A stretch of 64,000 nucleotides of DNA from Polaribacter sp. (lineage in GTDB: Bacteria > Bacteroidota > Bacteroidia > Flavobacteriales > Flavobacteriaceae). The stretch is from positions 1 through 64,000 of the forward strand of contig JAQXEU010000037.1 in NCBI GenBank assembly GCA_029250685.1, in the 5' to 3' direction. The notes beneath the pieces were generated by a model, which saw only the letters and a program-made list of their open reading frames with translations, did no database searches and had not been told where the DNA came from. The position numbers and the translations under genes are program-made. Positions 46,944 to 56,954 of this stretch are shown in pieces; within the stretch, counting starts at the first letter, position 1; every line of letters begins with the position of its first letter.

Positions 46944-48476
46944 TTAGTGTTTAAAATGTCTTGTTCCTGTTAAAACCATAGAAATATTATTGTCATTACA
47001 ATAATCGATGCTCAATTGATCTTTTATAGACCCACCGGGTTGAATCACACTTTTCACACCTGCATTTCCTGCAATTTCCACACAATCAGGAAAAGGAAAA
47101 AACGCATCACTTGCCATAACAGCATCATTTAAATCAAAATTAAAACTTGTAGCTTTATCAATAGCTTGTTTTAATGCATCAACTCTACTTGTTTGACCAG
47201 TTCCTCCAGCTAATAATTGTTTATTCTTAACAAGAATTATTGTGTTCGATTTTGTGTTCTTACACAGTTTTGATGCAAATAACAAATCTTCTAACTGACT
47301 TTCTGAAGGTTTATTGTTGGTTGCGTATGATAAATCTTCTAATTTATCAGTGATAAAATCTTTCTCTTGAACTAAAGCTCCATTTAAACAAGTTCTTACA
47401 GTTGTGTTTGGTAATTCAACTTCTTTTTGAACGAGTAAAACTCTATTTTTCTTTCCTTTTAAAATTGTTAAAGCATCTTCAGTGAAAGAAGGTGCAATTA
47501 CAACTTCGCAAAATAATTTGTGAATTTCTTCTGCAGTAACCTTGTCAATTGTTGTATTGGCAATTAAAATTCCACCAAAAGCAGAAACTGGATCTCCAGC
47601 TAAAGCATCAACATATGCTTGGTAAATTGTTTCTCTTTGTGAAAAACCACAAGCATTATTATGTTTTAAAACAGCAAAAGTTGGTGCTTCTCCTTTAAAT
47701 TCTAGCATTAAGTTTACAGCTGCATCAACATCTAGTAAGTTATTGTAGCTTAATTCTTTTCCGTGCAACTTATCAAACATTGCATCTAAATCTCCAAAGA
47801 AAAAACCTTTTTGATGTGGGTTTTCTCCGTAGCGTAAAACTTTTCCGTTTGTTTCACTAATTTTTAAAGCAGCTTCTTCATGATTGGTGTTAAAATAATT
47901 AAAAATTGCCGTATCGTAATGTGATGAAATGTTAAATGCTTTTGCAGCTAATTTTTTTCTATCTGCAATTGTTGTTGCTCCATTATTTTCAGAAATTAAT
48001 GATAAGAAATCATTATACTGTTCCATTGAAGAAATAATTGCAGTGTCTTTAAAGTTTTTTGCAGCGGCTCTAATTAATGAAATTCCACCGATATCAATTT
48101 TTTCAATAATATCTTGTTCTGGAGCTCCAGATGCTACCGTTTTTTCGAAAGGATATAAGTCAACAATTACTAAATCTAGTTGAGGAATTTGATATGCTTC
48201 CATTTCAGAAACATCGCCTTCGTGATCTTGTCTGTTTAAAATTCCGCCAAAAACTTTTGGATGTAAAGTTTTTACTCTTCCACCTAAAATTGAAGGATAA
48301 GAGGTTACATCCTCAACAGGAACTACATTTATTCCTAAGTCTTTGATAAACTTTTCAGTTCCACCAGTAGAATAAATAGTTACATTTTGTTCGTTTAATT
48401 TTTCAACCAGAGGTTGTAATCCGTCTTTGTGAAAAACAGAAATCAATGCAGATTTAATAGTTTTTGTGCTTGTCAT
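46944..48476 (-). CDS. purH: Bifunctional AICAR transformylase / IMP cyclohydrolase
   Basis: Last two steps of purine synthesis. 510 residues from the ATG at 48476 (MTSTKTIKSALISV); an ATG 7 codons upstream is less typical. N-terminal cyclohydrolase (about 1-200; GGTEKFIKDLGI, GGRVKTLHPKVFGGIL, DLVIVDLYPFEKT) and C-terminal transformylase (LRYGENPHQKGFFFGD, AVLKHNNACGFS, DAFFPFPDCVEIAG, and TGTRHFKH). Normal length. Confidence 0.96.
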   Translation of the reverse strand: MTSTKTIKSALISVFHKDGLQPLVEKLNEQNVTIYSTGGTEKFIKDLGINVVPVEDVTSYPSILGGRVKTLHPKVFGGILNRQDHEGDVSEMEAYQIPQLDLVIVDLYPFEKTVASGAPEQDIIEKIDIGGISLIRAAAKNFKDTAIISSMEQYNDFLSLISENNGATTIADRKKLAAKAFNISSHYDTAIFNYFNTNHEEAALKISETNGKVLRYGENPHQKGFFFGDLDAMFDKLHGKELSYNNLLDVDAAVNLMLEFKGEAPTFAVLKHNNACGFSQRETIYQAYVDALAGDPVSAFGGILIANTTIDKVTAEEIHKLFCEVVIAPSFTEDALTILKGKKNRVLLVQKEVELPNTTVRTCLNGALVQEKDFITDKLEDLSYATNNKPSESQLEDLLFASKLCKNTKSNTIILVKNKQLLAGGTGQTSRVDALKQAIDKATSFNFDLNDAVMASDAFFPFPDCVEIAGNAGVKSVIQPGGSIKDQLSIDYCNDNNISMVLTGTRHFKH

Positions 48477-48554
48477 TATTGCTGTGTTGTTAAGCACACA
48501 AAGCTACTAAATATCTAAGTTTTAAACAATAGATTTATAGCTTAAAATTTAACC

Positions 48555-48692
48555 TCATTCGAGTTCGAATCTGGTTTTAAAATTGTTGACTAAACTGGTG
48601 TAATTTTGATATTTCTTTGAAGAGAAATCGTTCTTTTTAGAACCTGTAATTTTGCTTAATAAAGCACTGAAAGTGTTATTTTGTTTTTTCAT
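48555..48692 (-). CDS. Possible small protein (45 aa)
   Basis: ATG at 48692 opens a 46-codon frame, ending TGA at 48555: a Lys/Asn/Ser-rich peptide with FSALLSKITGSKK and a regular hydrophobic spacing (LVNNFKTRFELE at the end). It fills half of the 295-base interval between purH and the GAF gene, and a TACATTTTTG tract upstream on the same strand resembles a -7 box. Codon choice and an uninterrupted frame in AT-rich DNA argue for a gene, but no family is recognised. Confidence 0.4.
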   Translation of the reverse strand: MKKQNNTFSALLSKITGSKKNDFSSKKYQNYTSLVNNFKTRFELE

Positions 48693-48792
48693 TCTTAGGG
48701 GGAATTGATGATTACAAAAATGTATTATATACTATATGTTACAACAAACATAAAAAATATATATAGAATAACCAATTAGCAATAAAGAATAT

Positions 48793-49245
48793 TTAAAATA
48801 TTTTTGAAACTTCTTTACAGGTAAACTCAAGTAACTCTTCATCTTTTTCTGTAAATACATTTGCAGTATGAGAATCGATGTCTATTTGACCAATGTTTTC
48901 ATCATTCACGAAAATTGGAATTACAATTTCAGACTTCACCTTCCATCCGCAAGAAATGTAGTTGTCTTGCTCAGAAACATCTTGTACAACAAAATTTTCG
49001 TTGCTGACGGCTACCTGTCCGCAAATTCCTTTTCCGAAAGGAATAATGATGTGATCTGTAGGTTCTCCTGTAAATTCTGCTAACTTTAATTCGTTTTTAT
49101 CTCCGTTCTTAAAATAGAAACCAACCCAATCGTAATAAGAAATTTCAGATTCTAAATAATTGCAAATTGCTTGTAATTTTTCTTCTTTAGTATTTGAACC
49201 ATCAATTATTAAAGAAATTTGTTGTTTTATCTTATTGAGCTGCAT
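48793..49245 (-). CDS. GAF-domain protein, free methionine-R-sulfoxide reductase-like
   Basis: 150 residues, a single GAF domain. The motif YDWVGFYF, GKGICGQVAV (Cys75), and YISCGWKVKSEIVIPI (Cys99) match the fRMsr (MsrC) layout, with Cys99 at the catalytic position and Cys75 as a resolving candidate. It would reduce free methionine-R-sulfoxide in the cytoplasm. A non-enzymatic ligand-binding GAF protein is the alternative. Divergent from the xrtF operon with about 70 bases between starts. Confidence 0.82.
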   Translation of the reverse strand: MQLNKIKQQISLIIDGSNTKEEKLQAICNYLESEISYYDWVGFYFKNGDKNELKLAEFTGEPTDHIIIPFGKGICGQVAVSNENFVVQDVSEQDNYISCGWKVKSEIVIPIFVNDENIGQIDIDSHTANVFTEKDEELLEFTCKEVSKIF

Positions 49246-49246
49246 G

Positions 49247-49283
49247 TTGCTTTAATTGAAATTACTTAAATTTGTTAAGTTTG
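49247..49283 (+). promoter_or_regulatory. Two overlapping promoter candidates for the xrtF operon
   Basis: Two copies of the lineage promoter pattern are offset by 9 bases: TTG 49247-49249 with TAAATTTG 49267-49274, and TTG 49256-49258 with TAAGTTTG 49276-49283, each with a 17-base spacer. The xrtF start lies 34 bases after the second -7 box. Confidence 0.6.
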
Positions 49284-49317
49284 ATTATAAACGTTGCAAA
49301 AATAAATAAATTTTAGT

Positions 49318-49854
49318 TTGAATAAGTATAAAAATATCACCCTTTTTCTAGTTAAGTTTTTTGTGACGTATTTTCTATTGTTTACAATTTATGCAACGTA
49401 TTTAAATAAATCTCAAATAAAAGGAACAGGTTTTCAATGCGCTTCAATTACAGCGAAAGTTGCAGATCAAACTGTTTCTGTTTTAAGTTTTTTTGGATAC
49501 AATGTAAGTCGTGCTCAACACGAAAAAGAAATGTCTGTAAAATTACTGGTTAATAATCATTACACGGCAAGAGTTATTGAAGGATGTAATTCTATTAGTA
49601 TAATCATTTTATTTGTAGCTTTTATTATTGCTTTTTCTGGGCCCAAAAAAGCAACATTCATTTATGCTATTGCAGGAAGTTTAATTATTTATTTGATAAA
49701 CATATTACGAATCGCTTTTTTAACGATGATGTTATATAAGTATCCAGCACAACAAGAAATATTGCATAATTTGGTTTTTCCAGCAATAATTTATGGAACA
49801 ACTTTTTTGCTATGGGTAATTTGGGTTCAAAAATTTTCATACCATAAAAAATGA
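49318..49854 (+). CDS. xrtF: Exosortase F (XrtF)
   Basis: Membrane transpeptidase-like sorting enzyme of Flavobacteriia. 178 residues with about five membrane helices. The conserved triad of exosortases is seen as Cys90 (VIEGCNSISI), Arg131 (INILRIAFL) and His150 (EILHNLVFP). TTG start, chosen because no ATG precedes the first helix. The next gene overlaps by 4 bases (ATGA) and is the named partner of XrtF. No protein with an obvious exosortase sorting tail is present in the window. Confidence 0.88.
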   Translation: MNKYKNITLFLVKFFVTYFLLFTIYATYLNKSQIKGTGFQCASITAKVADQTVSVLSFFGYNVSRAQHEKEMSVKLLVNNHYTARVIEGCNSISIIILFVAFIIAFSGPKKATFIYAIAGSLIIYLINILRIAFLTMMLYKYPAQQEILHNLVFPAIIYGTTFLLWVIWVQKFSYHKK

Positions 49855-50291
49855 GTAAAACATTAAAATATATTTCGATCGTAATTTTAATTGCACTGCT
49901 TTTTTTAATTAGAGCTTTTGAAAGTGATTTATTTTATGACCCTCTGATTATCTATTTTCAAAACGATTACTTATATTCTTCAATTCCGGAAGTAAATGCT
50001 TGGAAAATGGTTATTGATTTGTTGTTTAGATATTCTTTAAATTCTTTAGTTACTCTTGCAATCATTTATGTTGCATTTAATAAAAAATCTTTTGTAAAAT
50101 TTGCAGGCTTCTTTTTAATGGTAGCCTTTATTTTATTAGTAGTTCTCTTTACTTTTTTACTTAAAGATGAATTTAAAAGTGGTTATTTGTTGCCATTTTA
50201 CATTAGAAGATTTTTAATTCACCCATTGTTTTTATTATTGTTGTTTCCCGCGTTTTACTATCTACAATTAAATAAATTAAGAAGGTTTTAA
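49851..50291 (+). CDS. Exosortase F system-associated membrane protein
   Basis: 146 residues with about four hydrophobic helices; DLFYDPLIIYFQNDYL near 25-40 and FYIRRFLIHPLFLLLLFPAFYYL near the C-terminus match the family always found next to XrtF. The start overlaps the xrtF stop by 4 bases, so the two are made together. Molecular function unknown; likely part of the same membrane complex. Confidence 0.85.
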   Translation: MSKTLKYISIVILIALLFLIRAFESDLFYDPLIIYFQNDYLYSSIPEVNAWKMVIDLLFRYSLNSLVTLAIIYVAFNKKSFVKFAGFFLMVAFILLVVLFTFLLKDEFKSGYLLPFYIRRFLIHPLFLLLLFPAFYYLQLNKLRRF

Positions 50292-50332
50292 TATTTCCGT
50301 TCATTTTATTGGTTATCTTTGCAACATAGAAT

Positions 50333-50728
50333 ATGAAATCAATCTTCAATAAAATAGCATCAATTTCAATGGCATTTCTAGTGCTGTTATCTACAATGTC
50401 TTTCACGGTAGAAAAGCATTATTGTGGCGATTTTTTAGTTGATGTTTCTATCATTGGAAATGCAGATTCTTGTGATATGAAGATGGATTTATCAGATAGT
50501 AATAACTGCTGTAAAGATGAAATTTATCATATTGAAGGTCAAGATAAATTACAAAAGAATTCTACTGATGACTTATCTTTAAATCAACAAAAAATAATAA
50601 TTGCTTTAGTAATTTCTTATCAAACAATTTTTGTTGATGTTGATTTAGAAAAAGAATTCTACAAAGACTTTTCTCCACCAGATATTCTGCAAGATTATCA
50701 GGTTTTATACCAATCTTTTTTAATTTGA
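50333..50728 (+). CDS. HYC_CC_PP family protein
   Basis: 131 residues with a signal-peptide-like N-terminus. The three landmarks that name the family are present: HYC at 29-31, CC at 59-60 and PP near 114-115. Such proteins are found in Bacteroidota next to metal-related TonB receptors; the cysteines and histidine suggest metal binding, which is inference. TATCTTTG at 50314-50321 could be its -7 promoter element. It is the first gene of the metal-handling cluster. Confidence 0.82.
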   Translation: MKSIFNKIASISMAFLVLLSTMSFTVEKHYCGDFLVDVSIIGNADSCDMKMDLSDSNNCCKDEIYHIEGQDKLQKNSTDDLSLNQQKIIIALVISYQTIFVDVDLEKEFYKDFSPPDILQDYQVLYQSFLI

Positions 50729-50804
50729 TTTTATAAAAATTCACGCTAAATAAATCTTCATTCTTGAAGAATAAGTAGTTCAATTTTTATAAAAATCAAA
50801 CAAA

Positions 50805-53045
50805 ATGAAAAAAATAATATTCAGTATTTTAATACTGCTTCCAATCATAGCATTTTCTCAAACACAGTTTAAGGGAATGATTATGGACAAAAATAATACG
50901 AAAGATAATTTAGGAGTTTACGGTGCAAACGTTCATTGGTTGGGTACGTCAATTGGCACAGTAACAAACGAAAAAGGTTGGTTTACAATATCGTATAAAA
51001 AAACTTACAAGAAATTGGTTGTAAGTTATATTGGTTATAAAACGGATACATTAACGATTACAAATTTAAAACCGATTCATCATTTTTTAACTCCTGATAG
51101 CGAATTAGATGAAGTTGTGATTGAAACAAAAAGAAAATCTATTCAGAAATCTTTTTTCAAAACTCAAAATACATTTACAGTTAACAAAGACGAATTGTTA
51201 AAAGCAGCTTGTTGTAATTTATCGGAAAGCTTTGAAACAAATCCATCAATTGATGTAAGTTTTTCTGATGCTTTAACTGGAACTAAGCAAATAGAAATGT
51301 TAGGATTAAAAAGTCCTTATTTATTAATTACTCAAGAAAATGTTCCGTCAATTCGTGGAGCAGCTCAAGCATTTGGACTGACTTTTACACCTGGAACGTG
51401 GGTAGAAAGCATTCAAATTACAAAAGGAGCAGGAAGTGTTGTAAACGGATATGAAAGTATTTCTGGGCAAATTAATGCAGAGTTGGTAAAGCCTTATAAT
51501 GATTCAAAAGTCTTTGTAAATGCATATTCTTCGTTAAACGGAAGACTAGAGCTAAACACCCATTTTAATACCAAAGTTTCAGAGAAATGGCAAACGGGTT
51601 TGTATTTGCATGGGAACTATAGAGGGCAAAAATTTGATAAAAATAACGATACATTTTTAGATGCGCCATTAGCGAATCAGATAAATGTTATGAATCGTTG
51701 GCAATATACAAATGCGGAAAAAGGTTGGATTAGTTTCATCAATTTTAGATATTTAAATGATGAAAAACAAATGGGGCAATTGGATTTTGATCCATTAATT
51801 CATAAAGGGACAACTGCCTTTTGGGGAAGTGAAATAAATACAAGTAGAATAGAAACTTCTGCTAAATTGGGTTATGTTTTTCCAGAATTACCTTTTCAAA
51901 GTTTTGGATTTCAATTAGCATATAGCAATCACAAACAAGATTCTTATTTTGGGTTGAATGTATATGATATCGAACATGAGAGTGTGTATTCTAATCTTAT
52001 TTTTAATTCGATTATTGGTGATACAAGAAATAAATTTAAAACCGGCATTAATTTTACGCACGATACTTTTGAAGAGCTAGTAAATGTGAATAATTACAAT
52101 AGAAAAGAAACTTCTTTTGGAGTATTTTTTGAATATGCGTATGATAATTTAGAGGATTTTAGTTTTACAGCTGGATTAAGAGTTGATAATCATAATTTAT
52201 TAGGAACGTTCGTGACTCCACGCTTGCATTTGCGTTATGCACCTTGGGAAGACAGCGTGTTTAGAGCATCATTCGGAAGAGGAAAAAGAAGTGCGAATAT
52301 ATTTGCAGAAAATCAACAATTATTCGCAAGTTCTAGACAGATTAAGATTAATAATCCTAGTGGAAATATTTATGGGTTAAATCCTGAAATCGCTTGGAAT
52401 TACGGTGTTTCATTTATGCAGAAATTTAATTTAATGGAAAGAAAAGGGGACATCACTTTTGATTTTTACAAAACCGATTTTGAAAACCAAGTAGTGGTAG
52501 ATTGGGAAAATCCTCAGGAAATATCTTTTTATGATTTGTTTGGAAAAAGTTATGCAAATACAATGCAGCTTGAAATAAGTTACGAATTGTTGAAGCGTGT
52601 AAATTTAAGAACAGCATATAAATATTATGATGTTTCTACAGATTATACTTCGGGTAAATTTCAAAAACCATTGCAAGCAAAACACCGATTTTTTGCAAAT
52701 ATTTCTTACGAAACAGATATAACAATGGATGATTCTCAGTGGAAATTTGATGTAACATATAACCTAATCGGAAAAAAACGTTTGCCAAATACAGCAACAA
52801 ATCCCGTTAACTATCAATTGTCAGAATACTCTAAAAGGTATAGTTTATTAAATGCTCAGGTAACAAGAGTGTTTTCTAAACAATTTGAAGTTTATGCTGG
52901 AGGTGAGAATTTAACAAATTACAAACAAAAAAATCCTATTTTAGCAAGTGATAATCCTTTTGGAGCAAACTTTGATTCAACAATCGTGTATGCGCCAATT
53001 TTTGGAGCCGCTTTTTATGCAGGATTAAGATTTAATATAGATTAA
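50805..53045 (+). CDS. TonB-dependent receptor, probably for a metal
   Basis: Outer-membrane active transporter of 746 residues. Signal peptide (IIAFSQ), carboxypeptidase-regulatory-like domain (about 20-105; GVYGANVHWLGTSIGTVTNEKGWF), plug (about 115-235; CCNLSESFETNPSIDVSF, QIEMLGLKSPYLLI, VESIQITKGAGSVVNGYESISGQI) and a 22-strand barrel ending AAFYAGLRFNID. Substrate is not visible in the sequence; copper is suggested because the next two genes encode HMA and heavy-metal-binding proteins 2 and 4 bases away. Confidence 0.93.
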   Translation: MKKIIFSILILLPIIAFSQTQFKGMIMDKNNTKDNLGVYGANVHWLGTSIGTVTNEKGWFTISYKKTYKKLVVSYIGYKTDTLTITNLKPIHHFLTPDSELDEVVIETKRKSIQKSFFKTQNTFTVNKDELLKAACCNLSESFETNPSIDVSFSDALTGTKQIEMLGLKSPYLLITQENVPSIRGAAQAFGLTFTPGTWVESIQITKGAGSVVNGYESISGQINAELVKPYNDSKVFVNAYSSLNGRLELNTHFNTKVSEKWQTGLYLHGNYRGQKFDKNNDTFLDAPLANQINVMNRWQYTNAEKGWISFINFRYLNDEKQMGQLDFDPLIHKGTTAFWGSEINTSRIETSAKLGYVFPELPFQSFGFQLAYSNHKQDSYFGLNVYDIEHESVYSNLIFNSIIGDTRNKFKTGINFTHDTFEELVNVNNYNRKETSFGVFFEYAYDNLEDFSFTAGLRVDNHNLLGTFVTPRLHLRYAPWEDSVFRASFGRGKRSANIFAENQQLFASSRQIKINNPSGNIYGLNPEIAWNYGVSFMQKFNLMERKGDITFDFYKTDFENQVVVDWENPQEISFYDLFGKSYANTMQLEISYELLKRVNLRTAYKYYDVSTDYTSGKFQKPLQAKHRFFANISYETDITMDDSQWKFDVTYNLIGKKRLPNTATNPVNYQLSEYSKRYSLLNAQVTRVFSKQFEVYAGGENLTNYKQKNPILASDNPFGANFDSTIVYAPIFGAAFYAGLRFNID

Positions 53046-53047
53046 AA

Positions 53048-53413
53048 ATGAAAAAAACAATTATGATTCTATGTGCTTTACTGATTACAGTATCGGTAAG
53101 TGCTCAAAAGAAAAAGAGAAACGCAAAAGTATCTATTGAAGTAGATGGCGTTTGTATGATGTGTAAAAAACGCATAGAAGTTGCTGCTTTAAAAACAAAA
53201 GGAGTAAAGTTTGCAAACTGGAATGTTAGAACACATCAATTAAATTTAATTATCGATGAACGTAAAACAGATACGCTAAAAATTCAAAAAAAGATGGCTT
53301 CTGTTGGGCATGATACAAAAGCAATAAAGGCTAAATTAGAAGTGTATAACGCTATCGATCCTTGTTGTAAATACAGAGATGAACAAGTAGTAAAAGATCA
53401 TATAAAACAATAA
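53048..53413 (+). CDS. Periplasmic heavy-metal-associated (HMA) domain protein
   Basis: 121 residues with a signal peptide ending SVSAQ. The HMA fold carries the metal-binding motif GVCMMCKKR (Cys36 and Cys39), in the place of the usual MxCxxC. A second cysteine pair (DPCCKY, about 107-108) near the C-terminus is additional. Likely copper or silver carrier in the periplasm. Begins 2 bases after the receptor. Confidence 0.87.
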   Translation: MKKTIMILCALLITVSVSAQKKKRNAKVSIEVDGVCMMCKKRIEVAALKTKGVKFANWNVRTHQLNLIIDERKTDTLKIQKKMASVGHDTKAIKAKLEVYNAIDPCCKYRDEQVVKDHIKQ

Positions 53414-53417
53414 TAAG

Positions 53418-53678
53418 ATGAAAAAAATAATATTTGTAGTAGCAATAATCTGCTCAGTAAGTTTTGTGTTTACAGCATGTAAATCAGAAAAAAAAGAAGA
53501 AAAGAAAGAACATGTTTCAGTTGATAAAGATGCGAAGGAATTAGCACATAATACATATCAATGCCCAATGGATTGTGAAAAAGGTAAAACTTATGAAAAA
53601 GAAGGAAATTGCCCAGTCTGTAAAATGAAGCTTAGAAAAAAAGTTAAGGAAGAAAATGATTCTGATGAAGATCATTAA
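53418..53678 (+). CDS. Heavy-metal-binding-domain lipoprotein
   Basis: 86 residues: lipobox FTAC (Cys21), a Lys/Glu-rich linker and a compact domain with YQCPMDCEKGKTYEKEGNCP and CPVCKMKL, the paired Cys/Met/His-style motif of the heavy-metal-binding (HMBD) family seen in CusB and related efflux proteins. An acidic tail (ENDSDEDH) follows. Last gene of the cluster, ahead of a bidirectional terminator. Confidence 0.87.
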   Translation: MKKIIFVVAIICSVSFVFTACKSEKKEEKKEHVSVDKDAKELAHNTYQCPMDCEKGKTYEKEGNCPVCKMKLRKKVKEENDSDEDH

Positions 53679-53681
53679 ATA

Positions 53682-53717
53682 AAAAAAAGCCTCTCGAGTT
53701 CGAGAGGCTTTTTTTAT
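53682..53717. terminator. Bidirectional intrinsic terminator
   Basis: AAAAAGCCTCTCGA / TCGAGAGGCTTTTT hairpin flanked by A and T runs between the convergent metal-binding lipoprotein gene and groL. Confidence 0.92.
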
Positions 53718-53734
53718 TTATGACGGATTCGCCA

Positions 53735-55381
<1,647 letters not shown>

Positions 55382-55446
55382 TTATTCGTTTAAATGTTTG
55401 TCAGTTTAATTGTTGCGACTGAATACTGCAACTTTAGACTGAATGC

Positions 55447-55722
55447 TTATATAATCGCTAAAATATCCGATTCTCTCATTATTAAATAATCAGAACCTTC
55501 AAATTTTAGTTCAGTTCCAGCATATTTTCCGTATAAAACAGTATCGCCAACTTTTACAGTTAATGGTTCATCTTTTGTTCCATTTCCCACAGCTACGATA
55601 GTTCCTTTTTGTGGTTTTTCTTTTGCGTTATCAGGAATAATAAGTCCAGATGCTGTAGTTGTTTCAGCTGCAGCAGGCTCTACAAGAACTCTGTCCGCTA
55701 AAGGTTTAATGTTTAATCCCAT
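55447..55722 (-). CDS. groS: Co-chaperonin GroES
   Basis: 91 residues, seven-membered lid of GroEL. Conserved [36 protein letters not shown] (mobile loop), [17 protein letters not shown] and [10 protein letters not shown]. Upstream gene of the groS-groL pair. Confidence 0.97.
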   Translation of the reverse strand: MGLNIKPLADRVLVEPAAAETTTASGLIIPDNAKEKPQKGTIVAVGNGTKDEPLTVKVGDTVLYGKYAGTELKFEGSDYLIMRESDILAII

Positions 55723-55843
55723 TTTATGATTTTTTGATTAATTAATGTAATTGTTATGTGTAACATAAATAGTCAGAAATTATGCCAGTTATAAAAAACT
55801 GCCAATCTTTCTAATTCTCGTTTTGAAAGCAAATTTAATGCAT

Positions 55844-55882
55844 AAAAAAATGCCAACGTGTCATTTACGTTGGCATTTTTTT
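55844..55882 (-). terminator. Intrinsic terminator of secG
   Basis: AAAAAATGCCAACGT / ACGTTGGCATTTTTT hairpin with a 7-base loop, about 20 bases after the secG stop. Confidence 0.88.
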
Positions 55883-55903
55883 ATTTATAAACTCTTACTC
55901 TAG

Positions 55904-56236
55904 TTAAATGCTATCGTTTGTTGTAGCGGGAACTGTAGTTGTAGGAGTTGTTGTGATTACATTTTCTAATGTATTCTCTAATTGAGGATTGTTATTGCTT
56001 GCTCTAGGAATTGCAAAATTTGCTAATAAAATTAAAGCAAACATAGAAATTGCTAATGTCCAGGTAGAACGATCTAAAAAGTTATTTGTGTTTTGAACAC
56101 CACCCATAGATTGTGCTCCACCACCACCAAATGAAGAAGATAATCCTCCGCCTTTTGGATTTTGTACCATAACGATTAATATTAATGCGATTGCTACAAT
56201 TAATATCAAAATTAAAATGATTGTATACGTACTCAT
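55904..56236 (-). CDS. secG: Preprotein translocase subunit SecG
   Basis: 110 residues, two membrane helices (about 4-24 and 53-73) separated by a Gly/Ser-rich loop (NPKGGGLSSSFGGGGAQSMGG), followed by a Thr/Pro/Asn tail of about 30 residues. The VMVQNPKGGGLSSSFGG motif is diagnostic. The final gene of the miaB-sigma54-lptE-TPR-secG run, 3 bases after the TPR-like gene. Confidence 0.94.
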   Translation of the reverse strand: MSTYTIILILILIVAIALILIVMVQNPKGGGLSSSFGGGGAQSMGGVQNTNNFLDRSTWTLAISMFALILLANFAIPRASNNNPQLENTLENVITTTPTTTVPATTNDSI

Positions 56237-56239
56237 GAT

Positions 56240-56947
56240 TTATTTGTTTTGTAAAATTCTAATTCTTTTAATTTGGTCTGCAAAGAAACCACTTTTTTCT
56301 GGATATTTCAAACTTAATATTTCATAAGCTTTTATTGCATTTTCGAACTTGTTTTGTTCTAAATAAACTTTTGCTAACGTTTCCGTCATCAAGTATGAAT
56401 CTTGTTTTTCGTTTAAAAGAACTTCTCTTTTTTCATCAGTTTTTGAAACCTTAGAAATTTTAGGATTCTGTTTGATGAAATTGTCAATAATTGAATTTTT
56501 ATCGATCTCTTTTTTTTGTTCTGAGCTCCTATCAATCTTTTTTTTCGAACCTAATTGCAGCCACTCATTGAAAGAATGTGTTTCTTTTTCAGAAAAGGCT
56601 AACGGTTTTCCAATTGCTAATTCTTGTTTTATCTCAATAGGTTTTTCTGAAATTATTTTCTCAGTAATTTGTTGATGAACTTCTTTTGGTTCTATAGTTC
56701 TTTCTTCTCTAAATTCTGATGAAGTTATAAAGTCAAATAATATAGTTCTGTCTGTTGTGTAAGCTGCAGTTGATTTTAATTCTGAATTGTATTTAAAGCT
56801 GTCGTTGTTTTTTAGCCCTTTTAAATAAATAGCTCTTGCTGCTTGAAAATATGGATATTCATCAACAATAGTTTTTATTGCTTCGGTATTTTCAGAAGTA
56901 ATTTTCTGTGGTTTTTTTAATATTTCGGTAAAGTTATTTGTGTTCAT
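56240..56947 (-). CDS. Tetratricopeptide-like protein of unknown function
   Basis: 235 residues from the ATG at 56947 (MNTNNFTEIL); a longer frame to 57004 would overlap lptE and is not preferred. Helical, with an N-terminal segment VDEYPYFQAARAIYLKGLK and a C-terminal helical pair LAKVYLEQNKFENAIKAYEIL that reads as one TPR unit, joined by a charged Lys/Glu/Ile region. No signal peptide. Its place between lptE and secG is fixed in Flavobacteriia as I recall, so a link to secretion is possible but unproven. Confidence 0.75.
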   Translation of the reverse strand: MNTNNFTEILKKPQKITSENTEAIKTIVDEYPYFQAARAIYLKGLKNNDSFKYNSELKSTAAYTTDRTILFDFITSSEFREERTIEPKEVHQQITEKIISEKPIEIKQELAIGKPLAFSEKETHSFNEWLQLGSKKKIDRSSEQKKEIDKNSIIDNFIKQNPKISKVSKTDEKREVLLNEKQDSYLMTETLAKVYLEQNKFENAIKAYEILSLKYPEKSGFFADQIKRIRILQNK

Positions 56948-56954
56948 AATTCGT

